Origin: Cyanobacteria bacterium RUI128
GTDB taxonomy: Bacteria; Cyanobacteriota; Vampirovibrionia; Gastranaerophilales; Gastranaerophilaceae
DNA: 5,862 bases
Assembly: GCA_024695725.1 (NCBI GenBank)
Contig: JAILHQ010000010.1
Location: 1 to 5,862 of the forward strand
Direction of reading: 5' to 3'
In this document: positions 1-5,120 of the stretch, piece after piece
How positions within the stretch are numbered: position 1 is the stretch's first letter
Layout: the number at the start of each line of letters is the position of its first letter
The notes under the pieces: generated by a model
Seen by the model: only the letters and a program-made list of their open reading frames with translations
The model's database searches: none
Told to the model about the DNA's origin: nothing
Made by a program: the position numbers and the translations under genes

Positions 1-1
1 G

Positions 2-319
2 GCGTTTTTTGTTCCGACAAAAACAAGAGAAAGTTATAATTACGAACTGATAGAACCTGTCTTAAAAAATTATTGGGAAATAAGCAGGGCAGAGGTGTTT
101 GACGTATCGGAAAAACTCAATAATCTTGCAAAAGAAAACTCACCGACAGAAATTTTGGTTCAAATTCAGAACTATATTCTGACAGTATTAAAAACTAACC
201 CGAAACAACAGTTTTTAATCGACGACATAAAGTATGTCGAACAGGTAAAAAAAGAGATAAGAGTCGATATGAAAACGGATATAGCATTTGACGATTTGTG
301 TCTGAAACTTATTCGCTAA
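2..319 (+). CDS. holB: C-terminal end of a clamp-loader-like protein, probably DNA polymerase III subunit delta' (partial)
   Basis: The frame is open from the left edge to a TAA at 317-319, giving 105 residues without a start, so this is the 3' end of a gene that begins outside the window. A GTG at 95 could be read as a start, but the frame runs through it and no ribosome binding site stands before it. The stretch is all helical in character. Its last ~35 residues (an IDDIKYVEQ helix, then KKEIRVDMKTDIAFDDLCLKL) resemble the end of clamp-loader delta'/DnaX C-terminal domains, where a helix is followed by an 'N-x-n-x-LAL-E-x-L-LL-x-L' pattern. In that family the C-terminal helical collar holds the pentameric loader together and the protein acts in the cytoplasm at the replication fork. 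The ATPase-like N-terminal domains are not visible, so the name is inferred from a weakly conserved region. Its end overlaps the convergent mrnC gene by 11 bp. Confidence 0.55.
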   Translation, partial: AFFVPTKTRESYNYELIEPVLKNYWEISRAEVFDVSEKLNNLAKENSPTEILVQIQNYILTVLKTNPKQQFLIDDIKYVEQVKKEIRVDMKTDIAFDDLCLKLIR

Positions 320-674
320 AAAATTCGTTTCTTATATCTTCAATAATTTCGTTATATCTCGGCTTGTCATTAAGATACCAATAACCTATGAGTGCCTCGA
401 ACGATGTTGCGTGCCTGTATTCCTTCTGATTACTTCTTCGTCCGACAGGGATAGAACAGTTATGCGCCCTTCTTGATAAATCAGCTTCCCCTTCTGTCAA
501 ATTTGGTTCAATGAATGCAAGCATCTTTTCCTGATACGAAGAATTAACCCTCTCGGTCGTTATCTTGTGAAGCTGTTTTGAGTTTTGGGTTTTATATACA
601 GTATATTCTCTGACAAATAATTCCCAGACAGCATCCCCTATGTGCGCATAATTTCTTAAATTCAGTTCTTCCAT
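309..674 (-). CDS. mrnC: Mini-ribonuclease III (MrnC)
   Basis: This 121-residue protein consists of a lone RNase III catalytic domain without a double-stranded-RNA-binding domain, the hallmark of Mini-III. The first signature is HIGDAVWELFVRE (residues 11-23) with the catalytic acidic residue Asp14. The second is ATSFEALIGYWYL (89-101) with Glu93. A basic stretch with RRAHN and GRRSNQKEYRH (68-88) lies between them, as in the family. Known Mini-III proteins form homodimers and trim the ends of 23S rRNA precursor, helped in Bacillus by ribosomal protein L3. The length is slightly below the usual 130-140 residues because the N terminus is short. ATG at 672-674 is the natural start because the fold begins almost at once. 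There is no Shine-Dalgarno sequence; instead an extended -10 element ends six bases before the ATG, suggesting a leaderless mRNA. It lies 38 bp downstream of the 713-1240 gene on the same strand. Confidence 0.9.
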   Translation of the reverse strand: MEELNLRNYAHIGDAVWELFVREYTVYKTQNSKQLHKITTERVNSSYQEKMLAFIEPNLTEGEADLSRRAHNCSIPVGRRSNQKEYRHATSFEALIGYWYLNDKPRYNEIIEDIRNEFFSE

Positions 675-680
675 AACTAA

Positions 681-689
681 ATTTTACCA
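681..689 (-). promoter_or_regulatory. Extended -10 promoter of mrnC, placed for leaderless transcription
   Basis: On the minus strand this reads TGGTAAAAT, an extended -10 (TG-n-TAAAAT) for the housekeeping sigma factor. No recognisable -35 is seen at 16-18 bp. Exactly six bases (TTAGTT) separate the hexamer from the ATG at 674, so initiation seven bases after the hexamer would begin on the A of the start codon. The absence of a ribosome binding site agrees with this. The same 10-mer GTGGTAAAAT recurs before the 4220-5050 gene. Confidence 0.5.
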
Positions 690-712
690 CACTAAAACGA
701 ATATATTACTCT

Positions 713-1240
713 CTATTTGATTAAATTTTTAGCCTGTTTTGTAAAAGGTTTTCCGAGCAGCAGGTTTGTAAGTTTTTCGCCTGTAACCCAGCCAACAAGA
801 CTTACCCCGGGGAACGGTACAAAATTCCCTGCAATGAACAAACCGAGCGTTGTAGTTAATCTTGTTGCCGCTTTGCCTGTTTCAAGCACTCCTCTTGCAA
901 CTCCGCCTGCTTCCGTTGCAGCTTTTATATCATTTATTCCTGCTATTTCTTTTACAGCCTCTTTTATTTCAGGTTTTGCCTTCTTAACACCTTTTCTTTT
1001 CATTTTTCCCAAAGTCTTTGCAACAACACCAAAGGAATCTGAAACAGATGCGACTTTATCTACAATAGGTGTTACGCCGCCTACAACAGTAGCTTTACCG
1101 GATGCAATCGCTGTCTGAGCCTTGTTTAACTTGTATATTTTTGCGGCACGTTGAGCAATTTCTCTGCGTGCCTGTGCACTGTCAGACATCTGCTGACAAC
1201 CTTTAACTACTGGTTTAAATATTGCACCTATCATATTCAT
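713..1240 (-). CDS. Unrecognised basic protein with a hydrophobic, glycine/proline-rich C-terminal segment
   Basis: I do not recognise this 175-residue protein. It is rich in Lys, Ala, Gly and Val. The N-terminal ~45 residues look helical (SAQARREIAQRAAKIYKL at 21-38). A strongly basic part follows (KMKRKGVKKAKPEIKEAVKEI, about 79-99), then a Gly/Ala-rich stretch (TEAGGVARGVLETGKAATR). A hydrophobic segment spans about 129-153 (TTLGLFIAGNF, then VPFPGVSLVGWVTG), where the PFPG turn could make a short membrane-inserting hairpin rather than a simple spanning helix. There is no signal peptide. The start at 1238-1240 is preceded by AAGG (minus strand, 1246-1249) at five bases, which supports it; an ATG two codons later is the alternative. 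It lies upstream of mrnC on the same strand and diverges from nifU. Gene status is supported by the ribosome binding site, good length and compact fit between neighbours. A long open frame on the opposite strand here (717-1118) is less convincing. Confidence 0.7.
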   Translation of the reverse strand: MNMIGAIFKPVVKGCQQMSDSAQARREIAQRAAKIYKLNKAQTAIASGKATVVGGVTPIVDKVASVSDSFGVVAKTLGKMKRKGVKKAKPEIKEAVKEIAGINDIKAATEAGGVARGVLETGKAATRLTTTLGLFIAGNFVPFPGVSLVGWVTGEKLTNLLLGKPFTKQAKNLIK

Positions 1241-1301
1241 AACTACCTTCTATTTATATAAAGAAACTTTTTTCAGACTTTTTGCCCCTTCCGGACCAAA
1301 A

Positions 1302-1317
1302 GTTAATAAAGATTAAC
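1302..1317. promoter_or_regulatory. Perfect inverted repeat, possible operator upstream of nifU
   Basis: GTTAAT and ATTAAC form perfect 6-bp arms around the 4-bp centre AAAG. The repeat ends 33 bp before the predicted nifU -10 element, i.e. roughly 46-61 bp upstream of the likely transcription start, a position typical of activator sites. It also lies in the upstream region of the divergent 713-1240 gene. In AT-rich DNA such a short palindrome can arise by chance, and I cannot name a regulator that binds it. Confidence 0.25.
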
Positions 1318-1347
1318 ATTAAACTGCACTACTACATTAAATTTGTT

Positions 1348-1356
1348 TGATATAAA
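1348..1356 (+). promoter_or_regulatory. Extended -10 promoter of the nifUS operon
   Basis: TGATATAAA is an extended -10 (TG-n-TATAAA); the overlapping hexamer TAAAAT at 1353-1358 is an alternative. No clear -35 is visible. Initiation about seven bases downstream, near 1363, would give a leader of about 15 bases that just contains the ribosome binding site at 1365-1371. It also excludes the upstream ATG at 1360 as the start of the protein. Confidence 0.5.
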
Positions 1357-1364
1357 ATAATGTT

Positions 1365-1371
1365 AAAGGAG
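1365..1371 (+). promoter_or_regulatory. Ribosome binding site deciding the nifU start
   Basis: AAAGGAG stands six bases before the ATG at 1378. It lies inside the longer reading frame that could start at 1360, so it points to 1378 as the real start. Confidence 0.8.
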
Positions 1372-1377
1372 ACAGAT

Positions 1378-2202
1378 ATGTGGAAATATTCAGATAAAGT
1401 AATGGATCACTACAGAAATCCGAGAAATGTCGGGAAAATTGATGATGCTGATGTTATTGGAGAAGCGGGCTCACTTACCTGCGGAGATTCTCTGAAATTA
1501 TATTTAAAGATAAAAGATGGTATCGTAACTGATGCAAAATTTCAGACATTCGGCTGCGGCTCAGCTGTTGCAAGCTCAAGTATTCTTACTGAGATGGTTA
1601 TCGGAAAACATATAGACGAAGTGAGAAAGATTACAAATGCTGATATTGCGAAAGAATTAGACGGCCTTCCTCCTGAAAAAATGCATTGCTCGGTTATGGG
1701 GCACGAGGCTTTAGAGGATGCCTTGAGAAAATATTATGATGAAGAAATACAATTTGATTTGTCAGAAGAAGGCAAAAAAGAATCAAGAGTTGTTTGTACC
1801 TGTTTCAACGTAACAGAAGATGTTATCAAAGAAGCAATCGAAGTTAACGGGCTTAAAACACTCGAAGATATAACAAACTACACAAAAGCAGGCGGAGCCT
1901 GCGGCAGATGTAAAGGCGATATCCAAAAACTTATTGATAAGTACGTTAAAAAAGATGAACCAAAATTATCGCCTGCACAGCTAATTTTAAAAATTAATAA
2001 AGTGATAGAAGATGTTATTGCGCCTGAATTGCAAAAGGACGGCGGCGATATAGAACTGATAGATATCAATGAAAATAAAGTATATGTTAAACTTCAGGGC
2101 AGATGTTCATCTTGCAAAAACTCTGTTCTGACATTGAAATCTTTCGTTGAAACAACATTAAGAGATAAAGTAAGCAATAATATAGAGGTTATACAGGTAT
2201 AA
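1378..2202 (+). CDS. nifU: Three-domain NifU Fe-S cluster assembly scaffold
   Basis: This 274-residue cytoplasmic protein has all three NifU modules. The IscU-like scaffold domain (1-125) begins with MWKYSDKVMDHYRNPRNVG and keeps the three cluster-building cysteines Cys35, Cys60 and Cys104, with Asp37 near the first. The central BFD-like [2Fe-2S] domain (about 137-188) has Cys140-x-Cys142 and Cys175-xx-Cys178. The C-terminal Nfu domain (about 200-274) has the Cys243-xx-Cys246 pair that holds or transfers a cluster. In this family NifS supplies sulfur and NifU builds clusters and passes them to target proteins. The start at 1378 is chosen over an in-frame ATG at 1360 because of the ribosome binding site at 1365-1371 and because family members begin with this MW-x-YS sequence. 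Its stop overlaps the nifS start by one base (TAATG), implying translational coupling. With no nitrogenase genes in view, a general Fe-S role is inferred. Confidence 0.95.
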   Translation: MWKYSDKVMDHYRNPRNVGKIDDADVIGEAGSLTCGDSLKLYLKIKDGIVTDAKFQTFGCGSAVASSSILTEMVIGKHIDEVRKITNADIAKELDGLPPEKMHCSVMGHEALEDALRKYYDEEIQFDLSEEGKKESRVVCTCFNVTEDVIKEAIEVNGLKTLEDITNYTKAGGACGRCKGDIQKLIDKYVKKDEPKLSPAQLILKINKVIEDVIAPELQKDGGDIELIDINENKVYVKLQGRCSSCKNSVLTLKSFVETTLRDKVSNNIEVIQV

Positions 2203-3455
2203 TGGTTATTTATTTGGATAATAACGCAACAACAAAGGTAGACGAAAAAGTCTTTGATGAAATGTTACCCTTTCTGAAAGAAGAGTATGCAAACCCGTCA
2301 AGTATGTACGAATTCAGCGTCAAGGCATCAAATGCCATAGCTGATGCCAGAGAGCAAATAAGAGATTTCTTTGGCGCTAAATCAGAAAGAGAAGTTATAT
2401 TTACATCTTGCGGATCAGAAAGCGCCAATATGGCTATTAAAGGTGCTGTTTCTCAAAACAAAGCAAAGAAGCATATTATTACGACAAAAGTCGAACATCC
2501 TTGCGTGCTAAATACCTATAAAACTCTTGAAAAACAGGGTTATAAAGTTGACTATATCGGTGTAAACTCAAATGGTGAGCTTGACCTTGAGGAGTTGAAA
2601 GAAAAAATTATTGATGACACAGCTCTTGTTTCCGTAATGTGGGCAAACAATGAGACCGGAGTTATTTTCCCGATTAAGAAAATCGGAGAAATCATTAAAT
2701 CTAAAAACCCGAACACACTCTTTTTCGTTGATGCGGTACAGGGTGCGGGGAAAGTTGATATAAATGTAGCAGATACCAATATTGATATGATGGGCGTTTC
2801 AGGCCACAAATTCCACGCTCCAAAAGGTATCGGTGCTCTGTATGTTAAATCCAGTGTTATTCTTCCTCCGCTGATAACAGGCGGTCACCAGGAGAGAGGT
2901 TACAGAGCAGGCACGGAAAACGTACCTTATATTGTAGGTATGGGTAAAGCTGCGCAACTTGCAAAAGAAGGACTTAAATATGAAAGTACCGAAGTTAAAA
3001 GACTGAGAGATAAGCTTGAAACAGGTATTTTGAAATCTACATATAATTCACGATTAAATTCGTCTATCTCAAACAGAGTGCCAAACACTACAAATATCGG
3101 TTTTGAATACATTGAAGGGGAGCTCATATTGCTCCATCTGAGCGATTTGGGTATTTGTGCAAGTTCAGGTAGTGCCTGCACATCAGGTTCGCTTGAACCG
3201 AGTCACGTGCTTCGTGCAATGGGTACACCATTTACTTCACTTCACGGAAGTATCCGATTCAGTCTGAGCAGATTTACAACCGAAAAAGAAATTGATTATG
3301 TTTTGGAAAAATTGCCAAAAGTAATAGAAAGTATAACCGCAATTTCACCTTATCAGGACGAATTGGAACACCTCAGAAAATCAAGGGGTAAATGTAGTGG
3401 GGGCAAATGTAATAACGGTAATTGTGGCAGCGGGAAATGTTGTGAAGCTGACTAA
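2202..3455 (+). CDS. nifS: NifS-type cysteine desulfurase with a Cys-periodic C-terminal tail
   Basis: This 417-residue PLP enzyme converts cysteine to alanine and leaves a persulfide sulfur that is handed to NifU. It starts with the classic IYLDNNATT. Visible active-site parts are VEHP with His99, which stacks on PLP; NNETG (149-153); VDAVQ with Asp177; SGHKFHAPKG with the PLP-binding Lys203; and RAGTEN (235-240). The mobile loop is SSGSACTSGSLEPSHVL with the catalytic Cys326, the group-I (NifS/IscS) form. After the usual family end (around SPYQDELEHLRK, 382-393) comes an unusual tail with Cys398, 403, 408, 413 and 414. The start codon overlaps the nifU stop by one base, so translation is probably coupled. 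The next gene follows after 16 bases. IscS is the alternative name, but the pairing with full-length NifU favours NifS. Confidence 0.95.
   Translation: MVIYLDNNATTKVDEKVFDEMLPFLKEEYANPSSMYEFSVKASNAIADAREQIRDFFGAKSEREVIFTSCGSESANMAIKGAVSQNKAKKHIITTKVEHPCVLNTYKTLEKQGYKVDYIGVNSNGELDLEELKEKIIDDTALVSVMWANNETGVIFPIKKIGEIIKSKNPNTLFFVDAVQGAGKVDINVADTNIDMMGVSGHKFHAPKGIGALYVKSSVILPPLITGGHQERGYRAGTENVPYIVGMGKAAQLAKEGLKYESTEVKRLRDKLETGILKSTYNSRLNSSISNRVPNTTNIGFEYIEGELILLHLSDLGICASSGSACTSGSLEPSHVLRAMGTPFTSLHGSIRFSLSRFTTEKEIDYVLEKLPKVIESITAISPYQDELEHLRKSRGKCSGGKCNNGNCGSGKCCEAD
3387..3446 (+). repeat. Four tandem pentapeptide units encoding the cysteine-rich NifS tail
   Basis: Residues 396-415 of NifS can be read as four five-residue units of form G-[K/N]-C-x-x (GKCSG, GKCNN, GNCGS, GKCCE). 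They place cysteines every five residues, with an extra Cys in the last unit. The DNA of the units is similar but not identical (for example aaatgtagt against aaatgtaat), so this is a diverged repeat, not a fresh duplication. The spacing suggests metal or cluster binding, or a sulfur relay, but this is inference. Confidence 0.6.
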
Positions 3456-3471
3456 AATATAGGAGAATGAA

Positions 3472-3678
3472 ATGTTTCAGGTATATTTACAGGAAGGTAA
3501 TAAGGAATTAACAAAAACATTAGTAGGCGAATTCAAAGACTACGATGAAGCTATGGATAAGGCTGAAGAAGTTATTGAAGGCAAAACCGGCTATAAGTTC
3601 ATAGTGGAAGAAACAAACGGCTGTTTCAACAGTTATGGCGACCTTGTAGCTACCGTCGTTGCCGAAGGCGAGGGATAA
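3472..3678 (+). CDS. Small acidic protein of unknown function, third gene of the nifUS unit
   Basis: This 68-residue protein is not one I recognise. It is acidic and soluble, without signal peptide or membrane segment. By eye the order is a strand (FQVYLQ, 2-7), a long helix (about 21-37, DYDEAMDKAEEVIEG), a strand (YKFIVEE, 41-47) and a final strand (LVATVVAEG, 58-66), a compact alpha/beta fold. The single Cys51 sits in a turn (NGCFNSYGD). The ribosome binding site AGGAGA at 3461-3466 is strong and well spaced. The gene starts 16 bases after the nifS stop on the same strand with no terminator between, so it is very likely co-transcribed with nifUS. That context suggests, without proving, a link to Fe-S assembly. 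Confidence 0.75.
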   Translation: MFQVYLQEGNKELTKTLVGEFKDYDEAMDKAEEVIEGKTGYKFIVEETNGCFNSYGDLVATVVAEGEG

Positions 3679-3681
3679 ATA

Positions 3682-3695
3682 GGGGTATAAACCCC
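3682..3695 (+). other. Small GC hairpin after the nifUS unit
   Basis: GGGGT-ATAA-ACCCC can form a 5-bp stem with a 4-base loop, beginning four bases after the stop of the 68-residue gene. No T-run follows, so it is not a canonical intrinsic terminator. It might weakly attenuate transcription or protect the 3' end of the nifUS message before the next gene at 3734. Confidence 0.35.
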
Positions 3696-3733
3696 GAATT
3701 GAATATCCCCAAAATGATTATTTGAGGAATTTT

Positions 3734-4219
3734 ATGCGTATAGGAAGTATCATCAAAACAGGTGTTTTATCAGGCCTGATTTCAGCAAGTGTTTCAGGCT
3801 GCAAAAAAGCACCCTTCCGTGAAATGACCACAGTACCGCAAAATGTTGTCCAAAAAGTTGATTCTATGGTCAAAGCATCAGAAAGTATTACAAAAGACAC
3901 AAGTTATATTTTCTACGGAAATGATACTCTGGAATTGTCTGACAAGTTCGTTCGAAACACCCCTGAATTTATCAGAAAAATGAATAAAAAAGCGATAAAA
4001 AATACCCCGAAGGAAAAAGTCGGCCAGCATCTTGAAAACTTAATGATACCCAAAAGAGGGGGCGGGTTCGATATCATACCGACAATGAAAACAGATTATG
4101 CACCTATTTATGTTGAACAGACGGCAGTCGTAAAATCTCCGACAGTATTTACAAGAGACGGAAAAGATATGTATATTCCTGTAGAATACTACGGAAAGAA
4201 GAATCCCGAAATCAAGTAA
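3734..4219 (+). CDS. Small predicted lipoprotein of unknown function
   Basis: This 161-residue protein begins with a short basic n-region (MRIGSIIK), a hydrophobic h-region (TGVLSGLISAS) and a lipobox-like VSGC with Cys23, the likely lipidated residue after signal peptidase II cleavage. The rest (about 138 residues) is hydrophilic and lysine-rich, with a probable helical part (NVVQKVDSMVKASESITKD, 37-55) and a glycine run (RGGGFD, 108-113). I recognise no domain. The start is ATG 3734 because GAGGA at 3724-3728 lies five bases before it; an in-frame TTG at 3722 would place the signal less well and overlap that site. It lies 55 bp after the 68-residue gene and may be read through from it or have its own promoter; none is clear. 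Its stop directly abuts the stop of the convergent 4220-5050 gene. Confidence 0.7.
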   Translation: MRIGSIIKTGVLSGLISASVSGCKKAPFREMTTVPQNVVQKVDSMVKASESITKDTSYIFYGNDTLELSDKFVRNTPEFIRKMNKKAIKNTPKEKVGQHLENLMIPKRGGGFDIIPTMKTDYAPIYVEQTAVVKSPTVFTRDGKDMYIPVEYYGKKNPEIK

Positions 4220-5050
4220 TTACACTTTTAACAGATTACAGTTTTCAGAACGTCTGCGTTCTTCGTCTTTATAAATTCTGGTTCTGTTGATTACTTCGTC
4301 AAAATCAATCTGATGAGCATCAAAATCAGGCCCGTCAACGCAGGCAAATTTTGTTTCTCCTCCGACAGTCAATCTGCACGCACCGCACATGCCTGTACCG
4401 TCAACCATTATAGGGTTCATTGAGGCTTCTGTTTTTATGCCCGGTTCTTTTGTCATATTTGCAACCGCTCTCATCATAGGCATAGGGCCTACAGCAATTA
4501 CATAATCAACTGTTTCTCTGTTGATAATGTCTAGCAAAACAGTTGTACCAAACCCTTTTATACCCAAAGAGCCGTCATCCGTTGTGATAAATAATTCTGT
4601 GCACGCATTCTTCATTTTATCCTGCCAGAAGATTAATTCTTTTGTTCTTGCACCCATAATCATATAAACCTTATTGCCTGCATCTTTAAAGGCTTTCGCA
4701 ATCAGGTAACAAGGTGCGGCACCGTATCCGCCCGCAACACAAACCACTGTTCCGTAGTTTTCAATATGAGTAGGTTTACCCAATGGTCCTACCAAATCAA
4801 CTAATTCATCTCCGACTTCGAGTGAGGCTAATTTTTTTGTTGAGTATCCGACAGCCATAAATACTAATGTCAGAATACCTTTTTCTTTATCAACGTCAGC
4901 TATTGTAAGAGGTACTCTTTCTCCGTCTTCTTCAGCTCTGAATATAATAAACTGACCTGCTTTTGCATTTCTTACAACATAAGGTGCATCAATTGTGATT
5001 TCGTATTGATTTGGACATAATTCCCGTTTAGATAAAATTTTATAAGCCAT
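4220..5050 (-). CDS. nfnA: NfnA/SudB-type FAD, NAD(P) and [2Fe-2S] oxidoreductase subunit
   Basis: This 276-residue cytoplasmic protein belongs to the ferredoxin-NADP reductase superfamily (PyrK/SudB/NfnA branch). The FAD domain comes first, with GERVPLTIAD (43-52) binding the flavin. The nucleotide domain has VAGGYGAAPCYLIAK (105-119), GAR (133-135) and VGPMPMM (188-193). At the C-terminal end is the cluster motif DGTGMCGAC (217-225) with Cys222, Cys225 and Cys237. At the first ligand position, where PyrK has Cys, there is Asp217, as described for sulfide dehydrogenase and NfnA clusters with one Asp and three Cys ligands. In NfnAB this subunit joins NADH oxidation or reduction to the ferredoxin- and NADPH-reacting NfnB. 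No nfnB gene lies on either side here. The start at 5048-5050 has AGGA seven bases upstream (minus strand, 5058-5061). It diverges from pheA. Confidence 0.85.
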   Translation of the reverse strand: MAYKILSKRELCPNQYEITIDAPYVVRNAKAGQFIIFRAEEDGERVPLTIADVDKEKGILTLVFMAVGYSTKKLASLEVGDELVDLVGPLGKPTHIENYGTVVCVAGGYGAAPCYLIAKAFKDAGNKVYMIMGARTKELIFWQDKMKNACTELFITTDDGSLGIKGFGTTVLLDIINRETVDYVIAVGPMPMMRAVANMTKEPGIKTEASMNPIMVDGTGMCGACRLTVGGETKFACVDGPDFDAHQIDFDEVINRTRIYKDEERRRSENCNLLKV

Positions 5051-5081
5051 AATTCATTCCTGTCTTTCGTACACTAAGATT

Positions 5082-5090
5082 ATTTTACCA
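5082..5090 (-). promoter_or_regulatory. Extended -10 promoter of nfnA
   Basis: On the minus strand this reads TGGTAAAAT, identical to the mrnC element. Initiation about seven bases after the hexamer, near 5075, would give a leader of about 25 bases that includes the ribosome binding site at 5058-5061. Its -35 region would fall on the pheA -10 element. Confidence 0.5.
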
Positions 5091-5105
5091 CTAATATATT
5101 ATTCG

Positions 5106-5114
5106 TGATATAGT
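5106..5114 (+). promoter_or_regulatory. Extended -10 promoter of pheA, placed for leaderless transcription
   Basis: TGATATAGT is an extended -10 (TG-n-TATAGT). Six bases (TAATGT) separate it from the ATG at 5121, so the message would begin at the start codon. No ribosome binding site is present, which agrees. The -35 region would lie on the nfnA -10 element, and the palindrome TAATATATTA (5092-5101) sits between the two. Confidence 0.5.
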
Positions 5115-5120
5115 TAATGT

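Noticed and set aside
95..97. GTG as a start for the left-most gene
   Set aside because: The frame is open upstream to the window edge, no ribosome binding site precedes the GTG, and the upstream residues look like the continuation of the same helical protein.
717..1118. A 133-codon open frame on the plus strand opposite the 713-1240 gene
   Set aside because: It lies wholly opposite a gene with a good ribosome binding site, has no plausible ribosome binding site of its own, and its Pro/Ser/Phe-rich composition is what antisense reading of a Gly/Lys/Glu-rich gene gives.
1280..1301. TTTTG ... CAAAA arms around a GC-rich centre in the nifU upstream region as a riboswitch or terminator
   Set aside because: The arms are short with a long loop, it lies upstream of the predicted transcript start, and no known riboswitch pattern fits.
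1360..1377. Upstream ATG that would add six residues to NifU
   Set aside because: The ribosome binding site at 1365-1371 lies inside this extension, the predicted transcript starts near 1363, and NifU proteins begin with the sequence at 1378.
3682..3695. Intrinsic terminator after the 68-residue gene
   Set aside because: The stem is only five base pairs and no T-run follows; kept only as a weak hairpin.
3722..3724. TTG start for the lipoprotein gene
   Set aside because: GAGGA at 3724-3728 fits the ATG at 3734, and starting at TTG would overlap that site.
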